Source of the DNA: Vibrio hippocampi
GTDB taxonomy: Bacteria; Pseudomonadota; Gammaproteobacteria; Enterobacterales; Vibrionaceae
Length of the DNA: 64,000 nt
NCBI RefSeq assembly: GCF_921292975.1
Contig: NZ_CAKLCM010000002.1
Location: forward strand, 1,674,001 to 1,738,000
Direction of reading: 5' to 3'
The translations under genes were made by a program, and so were the position numbers. The notes under the pieces are model-generated. The model searched no databases and was not told the DNA's origin. It saw only the letters and a program-made list of their open reading frames with translations. Shown here one piece after another: positions 1 through 10,454 of the stretch (position 1 is the stretch's first letter; every line of letters begins with the position of its first letter).

Positions 1-663
1 AACAAGCCCTTTCACAAAGCTCATCGCATCTTTTACGCCCTTCTCGGCGATACCCGCGTCTTTCACATCATAACCATTCGCGGTGTATTTAAATGCATAA
101 CCGCCGTCAGCGGCCATAAGCGGCCATGTGAAGTAAGGTTCTTTCAGGTTCCACATGATTGCAGACTTGCCTTCTTTTTTCAGTTTGGCATCAATCGCGG
201 CAACTTCTTCCCAAGTTTTCGGTGGGTTTGGCACTAAGTCTTTGTTGTAGATAAGAGAGAGAGATTCTACAGCAACTGGGTAGCCAATGAGCTTGCCATC
301 ATAACGAACCGCATCCCAACCAAGGTCTACAATACCTTCACGGACTTCTTTGGAAGGTGTAATTTCCGCCAATAAGCCAGCTTCGGCATAACCACCAAAA
401 CGGTCGTGTGCCCAGAATACGATGTCGGGACCATCACCCGTTGCTGCTGTTTGCGGGAACTTATCTTGTAGACCATCTGGGTGAGCAACCGTGACTTTAA
501 TACCGGTCTCTTCCTCAAACTTTTTGCCTACTTCTGCTAGACCGTTGTAACCTTTGTCACCGTTGATCCAGATAGTAAGTTGTCCTTCTTCGATAGCAGC
601 ATGAGCACCGAAAGAACCCATAGCGACGAGGGTGCTAAGTGCTACCGCAGTTAATTTTTTCAT
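1..663 (-). CDS. malE: Maltose/maltodextrin ABC transporter periplasmic binding protein MalE (3' end beyond window)
   Basis: This is the first 221 codons of the periplasmic maltodextrin-binding protein that delivers substrate to the MalFGK2 importer. The start at 661-663 opens a classic signal peptide ([22 protein letters not shown]) after which the mature protein begins [19 protein letters not shown], the usual MalE start. Further MalE-like stretches follow, such as [20 protein letters not shown] and [15 protein letters not shown]. The gene is divergent from malK across a 668-base regulatory region, as in enteric bacteria; malF and malG would be expected beyond the left edge. Only the C-terminal part is missing, and that is because of the window boundary. 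Confidence 0.96.
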   Translation of the reverse strand, partial: MKKLTAVALSTLVAMGSFGAHAAIEEGQLTIWINGDKGYNGLAEVGKKFEEETGIKVTVAHPDGLQDKFPQTAATGDGPDIVFWAHDRFGGYAEAGLLAEITPSKEVREGIVDLGWDAVRYDGKLIGYPVAVESLSLIYNKDLVPNPPKTWEEVAAIDAKLKKEGKSAIMWNLKEPYFTWPLMAADGGYAFKYTANGYDVKDAGIAEKGVKDAMSFVKGLV

Positions 664-1331
664 GTTCGTATCCTTTTTATTCTTAATGTAGGGTTGATGT
701 CGGGCAGACCCATTCACATCAGAGGTAAGCCGTATTTCAGCATTTATAATCAGCAATTGTTCGCTTAAGCTCATCATCCTAAGCCCTACGCCCCGAGTAT
801 TATGGCGTATTTTCGCGATCTGCATCGCCTTCAACTAGCGATATAGTTCACAATTCATGTCTCTTGTGTGACCAGCTTCAATCTTAATCAACTGAATAAT
901 GTGATTTATGTCCTAATCATCCATTTCATCCCTGCTTTGCCCTCCCCCTCCTCTACTCCCCCTACAATTATTTTTGTTGGGAGGATGCTAGTGAAGGCAC
1001 AATTTCGCACACTGTGTACATCCCAAAATGGTCGATTGGTTTATGACTGACTCAACGGATAAATAATAGAAAAGATAAAGTTTTGCATTTCTCTGACGCG
1101 ACTTTTTATTATGTGAGGAGTAATGGAAACATGCTGAGTGAGTCACCACTTTAATTTAAGTGTATATAAAGCAATAGATTTGGTAACACTGTGTAATCCA
1201 ATAGCGCTAGCGCTTCCAAGCTTGCAGTGTTACAAAATAAATCACCATTTACTGAGCCCTACCGTTACTGTCAGCACGGCAATACCAAAATGACGACGGT
1301 AACGAAACAAAATTGATCGAGGACGAGCTAC
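664..1331. promoter_or_regulatory. malE/malK divergent regulatory region with MalT-type boxes
   Basis: This is a gene-free region between divergent malE and malK. On the minus strand there is an AGGATGATG at 773-781 and GGGGCGTAGGG at 784-794. A purine-rich cluster lies at 940-965 (minus strand GGGGGAGTAG and GAGGAGGGGGAGG), and the plus strand has GGGAGGATG at 979-987. These resemble the MalT box GGGGA(T/G)GAGG and suggest MalT activates both genes. Nearer malK, GTAACACTG (about 1173-1181) and CAGTGTTAC (about 1225-1233) form an inverted repeat around an AGCGCTAGCGCT palindrome. Box positions are read by eye; start sites are not mapped. Confidence 0.6.
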
Positions 1332-2450
1332 ATGGCGAGTGTTACGTTAAAAAATGTGTGTAAAGCGTATGACGACGTATTGATTTCTAAAAACGTAGAT
1401 CTAGAAATTAACGAAGGCGAATTTGTGGTATTTGTTGGCCCATCGGGTTGCGGCAAATCGACACTTTTACGCTGTATTGCAGGTCTAGAAGATATTACTT
1501 CCGGCGATCTTTATATCGGTGATGAGCGCATGAATGACGTTGAGCCTTCTAAGCGCGGCGTTGGTATGGTGTTCCAATCTTATGCGCTTTATCCTCACCT
1601 TAACCTTTATGACAATATGTCATTTGGTCTCAAACTCGCGAAAGCGAATAAAAGCGAGATCGATAAACGCGTCTCTCAAGCGGCAGAAATTTTGCAATTA
1701 GGTCACTTATTGGAGCGTCACCCAAAAGCCTTGTCTGGTGGACAACGTCAACGTGTTGCTATCGGTCGTACCTTGGTTTCTCAACCTAACGTCTTCCTAC
1801 TTGATGAACCTTTATCCAACCTTGATGCTGCGCTTCGCGTTAATATGCGCGCACAAATCACCAAACTACAACGTCAACTTGGCTGCACCATGATCTACGT
1901 TACCCATGATCAGGTTGAAGCAATGACCATGGCAGACAAAATTGTGGTACTTGATGGCGGGTATGTTTCTCAAGTCGGTAAACCGCTCGAACTCTACCAC
2001 TATCCACAAAACCGTTTTGTGGCGGGTTTTATCGGCTCACCTAAGATGAATTTTATGAGCGTGCATATCACTGAAGTGGAATCAGAGCGTGTCAAAGTTC
2101 AATTGTCGAACGGTGTGACATTTTGGATCCCAGTCGATGGCACCACGGTCAATCAAGGCGACCGTATGTCACTAGGTGTTCGCCCAGAGCATTTATTAGA
2201 AGTTCAACAAGCCGATGCCAGCATCCATGGTGAAGTCATGATTGTTGAGAAACTGGGTAACGAAACACAGGTTTACCTGAATCTGGAGGGCGCGGATGCC
2301 GATGTTATCTATCGTCAACCTGATACGTTGGATGTTGAGACAGGCGATAAGCTTGAAATCGGTATTCCAGCACACCGCTGCCACCTATTCCATAGTGATG
2401 GTCGCGCATGTCGACGTCTATACCAAGAAAACGGTGTCGATTTCGAATAG
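1332..2450 (+). CDS. malK: Maltose/maltodextrin import ATP-binding protein MalK
   Basis: MalK is the ATPase subunit of the maltodextrin importer at the inner face of the cytoplasmic membrane and also restrains MalT when transport is idle. The 372-residue protein has Walker [10 protein letters not shown] at 36-44, the ABC signature LSGGQRQR at 134-141, Walker B VFLLDEP at 154-160 and the switch histidine H192. A regulatory OB-type domain fills about residues 235-372 (GVRPEHL, HRCHLF). Length and C-terminal domain match MalK rather than a generic ABC ATPase. The gene is followed by its own terminator, so it is not co-transcribed with lamB and malM, which here lie 7 kb away, unlike the E. coli malK-lamB-malM order. 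Confidence 0.97.
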   Translation: MASVTLKNVCKAYDDVLISKNVDLEINEGEFVVFVGPSGCGKSTLLRCIAGLEDITSGDLYIGDERMNDVEPSKRGVGMVFQSYALYPHLNLYDNMSFGLKLAKANKSEIDKRVSQAAEILQLGHLLERHPKALSGGQRQRVAIGRTLVSQPNVFLLDEPLSNLDAALRVNMRAQITKLQRQLGCTMIYVTHDQVEAMTMADKIVVLDGGYVSQVGKPLELYHYPQNRFVAGFIGSPKMNFMSVHITEVESERVKVQLSNGVTFWIPVDGTTVNQGDRMSLGVRPEHLLEVQQADASIHGEVMIVEKLGNETQVYLNLEGADADVIYRQPDTLDVETGDKLEIGIPAHRCHLFHSDGRACRRLYQENGVDFE

Positions 2451-2512
2451 ATAAGCGTTGTTTAAGTTCATTATATTCCCTTAGTTTTCTTTCACTGCTT
2501 AGCTCATTAGCT

Positions 2513-2545
2513 TCCCTCTCTAGATGTTAGAGAGGGATTTTTTTA
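2513..2545 (+). terminator. Rho-independent terminator after malK
   Basis: The inverted repeat TCCCTCTCTA / TAGAGAGGGA with a short loop is followed by a run of seven or eight T. It lies 63 bases after the malK stop codon. Confidence 0.85.
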
Positions 2546-2602
2546 TCAAAGTTATTTTTATAAAAGTCGTTTTTTATCAACATCGAGCGAGGTAGTCATG
2601 AA

Positions 2603-3601
2603 TCAGTCACGACTTCTGATCGCTTCAATCCTTTTATCCAAGCTATCATGGGTGCTTAACCACTCCGGAAGCTCGGTATCACCTTGCTGACGAAACAACT
2701 CAAACATCTCTACCATCGCCTGAGTGTCACCGTATATCTCCAGCATTGCCGAACTCGCATAAGCATCCGCCTCTGCCTCAGCTTGCCGGGAATAACCACT
2801 AGATAAAATAAACACGGTGAGACCCGCAAGATTGTCAACAATACCGGAACTCTCTCCGGTTAGCAGAGAAACACCAACAGAAAGCAAGCTTGAGTGAACC
2901 AATTTTTTCATCATATGGCGATGATGAATATGACCCAGTTCATGAAAAATAATGCTATCGAGTTGCTGCTGGGTTTGCGCCAAAATCACCAATTGATCGA
3001 GTAAAACAACTTTGCCACCCGGTAACGCAAAAGCATTGGCACCATTCTCTGAGGAACGAAAGACGATTTCGACCGGATAAGGGATCTTTTCTAAATTCAG
3101 GAGATGACCATTCACTCTTTCCCTGATTTCATCTTGCTGGGTCTGACTTAATTCACTAGGTTGCCAACCATGATCCAAGCTTTCCAGTACTTGGTCGCCA
3201 ATCGCGACAGATACACTGTTGGGGATCATATTAGCCACTTTGTCACTCGCCCAAGGTAAGGCGTAAAAGTATCCTCCCACAACAACCAAGATACATACCA
3301 ATACCGAAACAAACCAAGCAAAGCCATTCGACTCTGCCTTATCAATCAGGCTTGTTTTATTGTGATACTTGAACCAACGAGAAATCTCGTCGCTTCTGTC
3401 GGTCACAAAAACCCAACCATTAGGCAGAGTGAACCTCACGGGTAAGTTGCCCATGGGTGCTGTGATTTCAGCGCTATTCAATTCGCAACTAAAAATATTG
3501 CCCACAACACTCAAACTTAGCGTATTGGCTTGCTCAACACTAAGAACCGCCTTATGTCGTTCAGAACTTTTGGGCGGATAGGCAACCCCTTCAAACTGCA
3601 T
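2603..3601 (-). CDS. M48 family metalloprotease, membrane-anchored
   Basis: This 332-residue protein has an N-terminal cytoplasmic-looking part (1-90), one hydrophobic segment at about 94-116, and then an M48 peptidase domain with the zinc motif HELGH at 220-224 and a downstream EAEADAYA that supplies the third zinc ligand. The family cleaves membrane or periplasmic proteins, and the domain probably faces the periplasm. The start codon overlaps the stop of the upstream DUF898 gene by one base (TGATG), so the two are translationally coupled and probably act together. The same pairing of a DUF898 protein with an M48 peptidase is common in Vibrio. The substrate is unknown. Confidence 0.85.
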   Translation of the reverse strand: MQFEGVAYPPKSSERHKAVLSVEQANTLSLSVVGNIFSCELNSAEITAPMGNLPVRFTLPNGWVFVTDRSDEISRWFKYHNKTSLIDKAESNGFAWFVSVLVCILVVVGGYFYALPWASDKVANMIPNSVSVAIGDQVLESLDHGWQPSELSQTQQDEIRERVNGHLLNLEKIPYPVEIVFRSSENGANAFALPGGKVVLLDQLVILAQTQQQLDSIIFHELGHIHHRHMMKKLVHSSLLSVGVSLLTGESSGIVDNLAGLTVFILSSGYSRQAEAEADAYASSAMLEIYGDTQAMVEMFELFRQQGDTELPEWLSTHDSLDKRIEAIRSRD

Positions 3602-4776
3602 CAGCCAATTCCAACACCAAGGTCGAACGCTTGTGCCACTTCATCCGTTATCGCTGACTTCACGGCGGAGTCTTGGTCGTAGGTTTTTATTAAACTCATA
3701 TCACCAACAACAACGGTATTGTCTGCAACATAACGTGATGCACGAATCATAACCCATGGTCGAGCTAATCCTAGAGTTACCACCTGAAGCAAAAAGTTTG
3801 AAAGAACAAGCCACATATAGCCACCGACGGTATAACTAGAACTAAATTCTACTGCGTCGCCACCTTGCGCCTCTTGCTGCAATTGAAGTTGAGCGAAAAC
3901 ATAGTTGCGAGTTCTTACTGCGGTATAAGTCGTCAAAGCAATCATCATGACAATTAACACGAGATAAATTAAAGCGGTGTACACAAACACGCTAACTCCC
4001 GTCATTGATGTGACGTCAATGGCTAATGCCGGTGCCAACGCCCCCAAACCGAATGTGCCAAGAGCAGCAACAATAAATATTGCAATCGCAGAAGCAATAC
4101 CGAGAGCTAACGCTTTGAGGTATAGCTTAATAAAAAACTCTGTGGTGATCTCCGCACTAAACTGCCAATTTCCGTAGCGGTATCCGTTAGTGAAATAGCG
4201 ACAAACACCACTACTCACCCAACCGTACAGTACGGCAAACGCCAGTGCAGAAAGCACACCTAAAATCACCGCTAATATCGAATTGAATTGGGCAGTAACT
4301 GCGATAGCAACAATCAACACCGCAACAACTAATAAAGCGACGAGCGCTCGCCCCATCAATGCGACGTAAGCACTTTTTAATGTCGAATTAAAACTAAAAT
4401 GAACATTGCGGTAGCTCGTCATCGCAGAATCAAATCTTGCATTACTCCACAGTAGCCACGGCAAAGCCATATAGAATACCAGCATAAATGCGATGGCTAG
4501 CACTGGAAAAAATGCGTTGGAGATGGCCCATATAAGGACGACGGCTAAAGCCACTAATCGCCCTTTCAGAATTTGAATAGGTTTAGCATGATATTCAAAA
4601 TTATCCCCAGCGAGATAGGTATTACCGTAGAAATAACGCTTGGTTCTGACCTTGGCCCAAGCCGAATAAACACCCAGCGTAACAATAGACAACAGAATGT
4701 TGACAATCCATATTCCGAACCATTCTGCTCCCTGCCCTTTAAACGTGATGGGGTTAGCGATCCCTTGTTTGCTCAT
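3601..4776 (-). CDS. DUF898 (YjgN-like) multi-pass inner-membrane protein
   Basis: This 391-residue protein has two DUF898 halves, each starting with a pattern of the form W..NI.LS..TLGVYSAWAKVR.KRYFYGNT; the second copy reads WLVLSNFLLQVVTLGLARPW. At least six hydrophobic segments are visible (about 25-40, 75-110, 145-190, 215-260, 265-290, 315-345). A good ribosome site (AAGGAG) precedes the ATG at 4776. The role of the family is unknown; the coupled M48 protease downstream suggests a membrane complex, perhaps for quality control. It lies between mal genes but nothing in it suggests a sugar-related role. Confidence 0.82.
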   Translation of the reverse strand: MSKQGIANPITFKGQGAEWFGIWIVNILLSIVTLGVYSAWAKVRTKRYFYGNTYLAGDNFEYHAKPIQILKGRLVALAVVLIWAISNAFFPVLAIAFMLVFYMALPWLLWSNARFDSAMTSYRNVHFSFNSTLKSAYVALMGRALVALLVVAVLIVAIAVTAQFNSILAVILGVLSALAFAVLYGWVSSGVCRYFTNGYRYGNWQFSAEITTEFFIKLYLKALALGIASAIAIFIVAALGTFGLGALAPALAIDVTSMTGVSVFVYTALIYLVLIVMMIALTTYTAVRTRNYVFAQLQLQQEAQGGDAVEFSSSYTVGGYMWLVLSNFLLQVVTLGLARPWVMIRASRYVADNTVVVGDMSLIKTYDQDSAVKSAITDEVAQAFDLGVGIG

Positions 4777-4926
4777 AGATACTCCTTCTGATTTGATTCA
4801 CCATATGAACTCAAACACGCACTCTATCGACCTGAAAAATTCAGGACAACCATCAAAGACTGGGTTAGACGAAAATTGGAACCTAGTTCAGACTTAACGT
4901 TAAGTTATGGACTTAATTGTAACAAT

Positions 4927-6294
4927 CTATTTATGCGGGGAGCTTCCTGTTTGTGCAAGGAGCATCGACGCAGATTTAGCCCCCATTTTCAGCTTATTAT
5001 CAATACAAATCATGTTGCCTTGAATTAAATCACAATAACTTGCCGACAAATTCAACTTAATCGTATGTGAACGGGTAGATTTATTAATCGCCAATACGCC
5101 TTTATTGCCACGCTTTATCACTAATATGTCTGAGCTCGCTTTCAATATCTGCATCGGTTCGCCGTGAGTTCGATTATGAAACTCAATCATTTTCGCCATG
5201 CGCGGATCTTTCCATGCATTTTGCCAACGAGGCGAACCCTCTTTTGATCGAATACCACTGGTGTCGAGGTCGGTGTAAATCAGTGGTACGCCGCCATCTC
5301 GCCCTAATATATAGGCGTAAGCTAACCACTCATCTTCTTCACGCATAATCAAACTCTGAAACACCTCATTGTTTGGTATGTCATGGGTGATCGCAAAAGT
5401 GATTGCCCGTTTATTTGATAGAGCTTGTCCAAAACAGTAGGGATTGATAAGTGATTTAAAGCTGCCTCGACGAGTAAACGCTTGGTACATAGTGGAAAAC
5501 AGCGGGAAGTCGTACGCGCCTAATTGGGTATGTTCGAGGTATGGCTGAAGAAATATTTCATACTCTTGTTCCGTCGCGCCACCATCGGTAATAATCTCAC
5601 CAAAAATATGTATATCATCCACAATATCATCGCTCCAAACCTGAGCGATATGCTCTTGCGTCATATGCTTTGCGGCGTCAATTCGAAAGCCTTTTACACC
5701 GATCTGTTTTAATGCTTTTAGATATTGCCTCTGCTGCTCAATCACATGCTCATTCACCTTTAATGTCGGTAAACCGGGATCACTCGCGCCTCCTGTGATA
5801 CGCCCGTTTTGCACTTGCCATTTATCTTTCCAATCTTCAATGCCAAACGCTTCTACAAAGTCATGCTCAGTAAATAGAGGTTGAGAAAGATCGCCAAACA
5901 GCGTCAGTGCTTGATAGTGTTCTGGTTGCGACTGATACTGCGCCATTATTGTTTGACTGGGATAATTGAGGTCCGAGCGAATACCCGACTCATTCGCCAT
6001 ATGATTAAAGACCACGTCGGCGTAGACCCAAATATCGTAGTGCGCTAATGCTTGCACCATACGTTTAAAATCGGTGGTATTGCCTAAAGCATTATCAATC
6101 ACACGATAATCTTGCGGCTGATACCTCTGCCACCACTCGTGATTCTGTGCGCTGGTCATCGCGGGCGATACTAAGACGGAACCATAACCTAATTGGTGGA
6201 TCTGTTGGGCACGCTCTGCAATATCGGCATACTTCCAATCAAAAGCGTGCAAAATCACATTCGCTCCGCCAGTACATGTGTGCAAACCACTCAT
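4927..6294 (-). CDS. Cytoplasmic GH13 alpha-amylase
   Basis: This 455-residue protein is a GH13 alpha-amylase. The four conserved regions are present: DVVFNH at 93-98, GFRIDAAKH at 202-210 with nucleophile D206, FGEIITD with acid/base E233, and THD at 303-305 with the transition-state aspartate D305. There is no signal peptide, so it should hydrolyse maltodextrins or glycogen in the cytoplasm. The start at 6294 has a strong AGGAGA ribosome site. It lies downstream of the MalS-like gene, with a 250-base gap containing an inverted repeat. Its small C-terminal beta domain (390-445) is typical. The exact product profile cannot be read from sequence. Confidence 0.9.
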   Translation of the reverse strand: MSGLHTCTGGANVILHAFDWKYADIAERAQQIHQLGYGSVLVSPAMTSAQNHEWWQRYQPQDYRVIDNALGNTTDFKRMVQALAHYDIWVYADVVFNHMANESGIRSDLNYPSQTIMAQYQSQPEHYQALTLFGDLSQPLFTEHDFVEAFGIEDWKDKWQVQNGRITGGASDPGLPTLKVNEHVIEQQRQYLKALKQIGVKGFRIDAAKHMTQEHIAQVWSDDIVDDIHIFGEIITDGGATEQEYEIFLQPYLEHTQLGAYDFPLFSTMYQAFTRRGSFKSLINPYCFGQALSNKRAITFAITHDIPNNEVFQSLIMREEDEWLAYAYILGRDGGVPLIYTDLDTSGIRSKEGSPRWQNAWKDPRMAKMIEFHNRTHGEPMQILKASSDILVIKRGNKGVLAINKSTRSHTIKLNLSASYCDLIQGNMICIDNKLKMGAKSASMLLAQTGSSPHK

Positions 6295-6426
6295 GCTTAT
6301 CTCCTAAATCTGTTTACCTTATCGCTCACGCCAACCCTCTCACAGCATCATGTCAATACGATGGATGAATGGTCTGGTCGCGCGATTCCATTAATGCCGA
6401 TTATATGCACTTTATATTGATGCACT

Positions 6427-6457
6427 TCCTCCTCAAGCATCACGCTTAAGGAGGAAA
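6427..6457. repeat. Inverted repeat between the two amylase genes
   Basis: TTCCTCCTCAAGC and GCTTAAGGAGGAA form a near-perfect 13-base stem around a five-base loop. No T-run follows on either strand, so it may be a weak terminator of malS transcription, an RNA-stability element or an operator. A GGCGTAGGGG motif starts only six bases further on, at 6463-6472. Confidence 0.5.
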
Positions 6458-6548
6458 CGAAAGGCGTAGGGGTTTCGAGGAGCTGTTTGTTTCAAGATGC
6501 GGCTGCTTCAAGGTGCGGCTGTTTCAATATAATGAAACGTTTGCAGTG

Positions 6549-8624
6549 CTAGGGTTTCGCTTTGTGACCAACAAACGCGGCGACGATGGTATCGTCTGCT
6601 AACGTACGCGAGAAAACATACGCATTGGCTTGAGGAATTTCACGGTGTAAGCCCGCCCCCACCGAAGGGTGACGCTGACGAAATTGACCGAGCGTTTGCC
6701 AATGCTCAAGCAAGGCTTGGCGCTCTTGGTCTAATTGCCAAATCATCGCAGAGCGAGTGCCTTGGTGAAAATCATCCGCATAAGGACCAATTGGACGACC
6801 AACTTCATCCCCATAGTAAACCTGCACCGCGCCCGGTGATAGCAGCAAGGCATTGGCGGCATTGCGCTGCATCGACAATTGATTGAAGCGACTAAAGAAC
6901 AGTTCGGTATCATGGGAAGACATATAACTGACCGGATTAAAGTCTTCGCTGCTCGCGATGGTATTGGCATAATCTTGATAGGTGTCCGCCATCTGGCTAA
7001 AGCACGCCGCTCCTTTATCCAGTTTTTTCTGCATATCAAAGTTAATTAGAGCGTCAAAACCATCATCAAAATAAGGACTGCGATAAGCGGTATGCCCCCA
7101 AACCTCACCCATCATCCAAAACGGCTCACCATGTTTATTCCTCTCTGCTCGCCACTCATCCAAGGCGAGAGATGCCTGCTGCTTCAAGCGTTGCCAAACT
7201 TCGCCTTCTACATGCTTCACGGTATCGACACGGTATCCATCAATACCAAAACGCTTAACCCAATCGGTTTGCCACTCAATTAAGTAGTCCGCCACACTAT
7301 AATTGTCGCGAGCGACGACACGCGTGCCGGGGTTTTCCAGCAACCATTGTGGCGGCGTCACGCCTTTATCACTCTCAGTTAGAAAGTCGGGTAACCCTGC
7401 CAACGTTAGCGTTGTATCACTGCTACCTGGGGATGGATAACCCGGCAACCCTGCTCGTACCCAATCTTTGCCCCACCATTGGCTCCAATTGGTGTGGTTA
7501 TAATCAATGTGCTGATGAAAACTGTGCCAATTTTGTCCCTGCTTTGGCTGCCAATCTTGCCAACGAGACGACAACCCATCGCTATGAGTCACCGTATCCA
7601 CACCATCAAACTGTAAATCCGCAAGGGTGGCATAGCCTGGGTGATTAATCACCGCATCCAACAACACCTTGATGCCTCGCTGATGGGCGGCTTCAACCAA
7701 ACGCTTGAGATCGTCATCGTTACCAAAGTTCTCATCCACTTTAGTGAAGTCGCGGGTCCAATAGCCGTGATAGGCATAAAATGGAAACGATCCACTGTCG
7801 CCGCCCCCAACAAAGCCATGCACTTGCTCAACAATCGGTGACAACCAGATCGCATCCGTGCCCAAGCTCTGAATATAATCCAGCTTAGCAATCACACCTT
7901 TGAGATCGCCACCATGGAATGTCCCTATCTCCTGCTGTCCATCGCTGCGACGTCCGTAGCTGTGGTCATTGCTGGGTTCGCCATTATTAAAACGATCCAC
8001 CATCACAAAATAGATATTGGCATTACGATAATTGAACAGATTCGGTTGATGAGTGGCGTCAAGGCGTTCCAGTAAAATCATACCTCCGGATGTCGGGCTC
8101 GGCGTGAGTGTGACTTGTTGGTTCTGCACCACAACTTGTTTGCCAGAAAACACCTCTCGCAAACTTGTGCCCTCTGTAAAACTGTCGTCCAAGGCAATGC
8201 TCACCTCACCACCGTTATACACTTGACACTCGACCTTTGGGATCGGTCGTTTAAAGGTGTTTTCCGTGCGCTTTTTGCTCGCACGACTGATTTTCAGCGT
8301 CTGTTGAGTGTTATCGAAGGTCAACGCATAATCACCGCTGAAGCGAATCTTAATATCAAACTCAGTGGGTTGTTGGCAATCAAGGGCAATGGGCGAGCTA
8401 AACTTAATCTTTTGGCTCTGCGGCGCTGTGCAATCTCCCGTCACGCCGACCACCTTAAATCGGTAAGCATCTTTAACCAATGAAACCACCAGTGGTTGCT
8501 CACTATTGAGAGGATAATCTCGACTGGTGGTGCCGGTGGAGATAGTAATATTAGGATCAGCTAGAGCGCTAACCGATGTAAGTAATACTGATGTTAACAG
8601 TAAGGCTGTCGTGGCAAGTTTCAT
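6549..8624 (-). CDS. malS: Periplasmic alpha-amylase, MalS-like
   Basis: This is a secreted GH13 alpha-amylase of about 691 residues that would shorten long maltodextrins in the periplasm before uptake. The ATG at 8624 is preferred: it is seven bases from AAGGA and opens a signal peptide (MKLATTALLLTSVLLTSVSALA). An N-terminal all-beta region (about 25-190) precedes the TIM-barrel domain, which starts near IYFVMVDRF. Conserved motifs are DAVINH near 323-328, GYRVDTVKH with nucleophile near D467, MMGEVWGH with acid near E507, and SSHD near 569-572. Its length and composition match E. coli MalS (about 676 residues). The minus-strand motif GGCGTAGAGAG lies about 85 bases upstream of the start. 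Confidence 0.88.
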   Translation of the reverse strand: MKLATTALLLTSVLLTSVSALADPNITISTGTTSRDYPLNSEQPLVVSLVKDAYRFKVVGVTGDCTAPQSQKIKFSSPIALDCQQPTEFDIKIRFSGDYALTFDNTQQTLKISRASKKRTENTFKRPIPKVECQVYNGGEVSIALDDSFTEGTSLREVFSGKQVVVQNQQVTLTPSPTSGGMILLERLDATHQPNLFNYRNANIYFVMVDRFNNGEPSNDHSYGRRSDGQQEIGTFHGGDLKGVIAKLDYIQSLGTDAIWLSPIVEQVHGFVGGGDSGSFPFYAYHGYWTRDFTKVDENFGNDDDLKRLVEAAHQRGIKVLLDAVINHPGYATLADLQFDGVDTVTHSDGLSSRWQDWQPKQGQNWHSFHQHIDYNHTNWSQWWGKDWVRAGLPGYPSPGSSDTTLTLAGLPDFLTESDKGVTPPQWLLENPGTRVVARDNYSVADYLIEWQTDWVKRFGIDGYRVDTVKHVEGEVWQRLKQQASLALDEWRAERNKHGEPFWMMGEVWGHTAYRSPYFDDGFDALINFDMQKKLDKGAACFSQMADTYQDYANTIASSEDFNPVSYMSSHDTELFFSRFNQLSMQRNAANALLLSPGAVQVYYGDEVGRPIGPYADDFHQGTRSAMIWQLDQERQALLEHWQTLGQFRQRHPSVGAGLHREIPQANAYVFSRTLADDTIVAAFVGHKAKP

Positions 8625-9198
8625 CATTCCATCCTTTGGCAATAGTCATCACAATCGTTACTCTAGGCTCGACAATAACGACTCTTGCATCACGGCGCAT
8701 CATTCCCTCTCTACGCCTCCATTTGGTTGCCAAAATGGATAAAACTAAAATGGGCAGCAACATAAATCAAAACTCCGTGACAAAATACACGAAACTTTGA
8801 ACTAAACTATGTGTCCAAGATTTTATTTGTCGATTCTCAATAAAATCTGCTTTGTAATTTTATTACTTTTTGCTTTTTATCAGGGCAAAATACATGAGTT
8901 ACTCCGCATTTATCACTGGCGAAACCTCCGTTAAATTACTAATTCCTCCTGCTATTGGTGATCAAACTCTATATATGCCGCTCGGTATATTTTTCTCATC
9001 CTCTCTCATCCCCCCTAATTTAGCGAGAGGTGGAGGAAGTCATACTTACGCCCTTTCAGTAATCTAGTTCACGTTGAAACGAAACAGGGACAGTGTCCCG
9101 TCTTACCTCTCTTTCCTTGGGCTGATGTCGACAACATTTAACCTACAGTCGAGCCGGAAAGATTAAAAATTATAATTGACCCATAAATGGAGTTCAGG
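8625..9198. promoter_or_regulatory. malS/lamB divergent regulatory region with MalT boxes
   Basis: This region separates divergent malS and lamB. On the minus strand two adjacent MalT-type boxes, GGGGGATGAGAG and GAGGATGAG, occupy about 8995-9015, and GGGCGTAAG lies at 9045-9053. The plus strand also has GGTGGAGGAAG at about 9029-9039. For malS, GGCGTAGAGAG sits on the minus strand at 8707-8717. The layout fits MalT activation of lamB. No convincing ORF exists here. Box calls are based on the E. coli consensus GGGGA(T/G)GAGG. Confidence 0.7.
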
Positions 9199-10416
9199 AT
9201 GAAAAAAGTAAGTATCGTCGCAGCTGCGGTAGCTGCTTCTCTAGCGGCGGGTTCTGCGTTCGCAGTGGATTTTAATGGTTACATGCGTGCGGGTACTGGT
9301 GTCAGTGCCAATGGCGGTAGCGATGTATCATTCCTTAAAAACGGTATCGGTCGTCTAGGTAACGAAAACGACAACTACTACGAGTTTGGTCTGAACGAAG
9401 AGTTAACGTACAAGGATCAAACTTGGCGTATCGAATCTATGATTGCTCAGGGCAATGACGGCGCGAGTGCATGGGAAGAGAAAGGCGTCAACGTGGCGCA
9501 ATTCGCGGTTAAAGCGAAAGGAATTCTTGCTGGTAACAAAGACGCGACACTTTGGGCTGGTAAGACATACTACCAACGTAAAGATATTCATATCTCTGAT
9601 TTCTACTTCCTAAATACATCGGGTACTGGTGGTGGTATCGAAAACCTAGCCGTGGGTAACCAAAAACTGTCTCTAGCATTGATCCAAGATGGCGAAAATG
9701 ACGAGGGTAGCGGTTACATTTTTGATGCTCGTCTCGCTAACATTAGTCTGTGGAATGACGCGTCGCTAGAAATCGCAGCAGCCTACAACTTCTCAACAGA
9801 AAAAGAAGATCAGGACATCGATGGTGACGACGGTCTTCTTGCTACCGCTATCATCCATCAAGGCACTAGCAACGGTTTTAACCAAACCGTCATTCAAGCG
9901 GGTACCGCAGGTTACGGTGTTCAAGCCGCTAACTTCTGGGGTGCAGGTAACTACTACGATCGCTCAGGCGCATACAATGATTCTACCGGTTTCCGCGCAA
10001 TTAACTGGGGTGTGGTCAACCTTGGTGACAATTGGGAAATGGGTCACCAGTTAGCTTACCTATCAGGTACTGATATTGGTGGTAAAGATGATGATGGTAA
10101 CCTAACCAATAAAGAGTTTGATACTCAACAATACTCCGTTGTCGTTCGCCCAATGTATAAGTGGAACGACACCATGCGTACTGTTTTTGAAGCGGGCTAC
10201 AATGCGGGTGAGCAAATCAACGCTGCTGGTACTGCTCTAGAAGACTTCGGTGGCTATAAATTCACCGTTGCTCAAGCTTGGGCTATGGGCGACAGCTTCT
10301 GGTCTCGCCCTGAACTGCGCGTATACGGCACTTACCTTGCCGACACAGAAGGTGAAAATCTTGACGGCGACGATAATAACTTCGTAGTCGGTGTACAAGT
10401 CGAGGCATGGTTCTAA
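9199..10416 (+). CDS. lamB: Maltoporin LamB (outer-membrane maltodextrin channel)
   Basis: This outer-membrane beta-barrel porin lets maltodextrins diffuse into the periplasm. The ATG at 9199 is chosen over one at 9187, because GGAG lies just upstream and the signal peptide then starts properly (MKKVSIVAAAVAASLAAGSAFA). The mature protein begins VDFNGYMRAGTGVS, the standard LamB opening, and ends in the barrel-assembly signature with terminal phenylalanine (VQVEAWF). Its 405 residues fit the family. In V. cholerae the homologue is known as OmpS. Two MalT boxes lie about 190 bases upstream. A weak terminator separates it from malM. Confidence 0.95.
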   Translation: MKKVSIVAAAVAASLAAGSAFAVDFNGYMRAGTGVSANGGSDVSFLKNGIGRLGNENDNYYEFGLNEELTYKDQTWRIESMIAQGNDGASAWEEKGVNVAQFAVKAKGILAGNKDATLWAGKTYYQRKDIHISDFYFLNTSGTGGGIENLAVGNQKLSLALIQDGENDEGSGYIFDARLANISLWNDASLEIAAAYNFSTEKEDQDIDGDDGLLATAIIHQGTSNGFNQTVIQAGTAGYGVQAANFWGAGNYYDRSGAYNDSTGFRAINWGVVNLGDNWEMGHQLAYLSGTDIGGKDDDGNLTNKEFDTQQYSVVVRPMYKWNDTMRTVFEAGYNAGEQINAAGTALEDFGGYKFTVAQAWAMGDSFWSRPELRVYGTYLADTEGENLDGDDNNFVVGVQVEAWF

Positions 10417-10454
10417 ATACTTCCTGTGTGAAGGTATAAGTGAACCCATCGTTG

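Noticed and set aside
868-1050. Open frame in the malE/malK intergenic region
   Set aside because: No ribosome site, composition of regulatory DNA, and it covers the MalT-type box cluster.
9187-9198. Upstream ATG for lamB at 9187
   Set aside because: It would place the GGAG ribosome site inside the gene and spoil the signal-peptide start; ATG 9199 is better.
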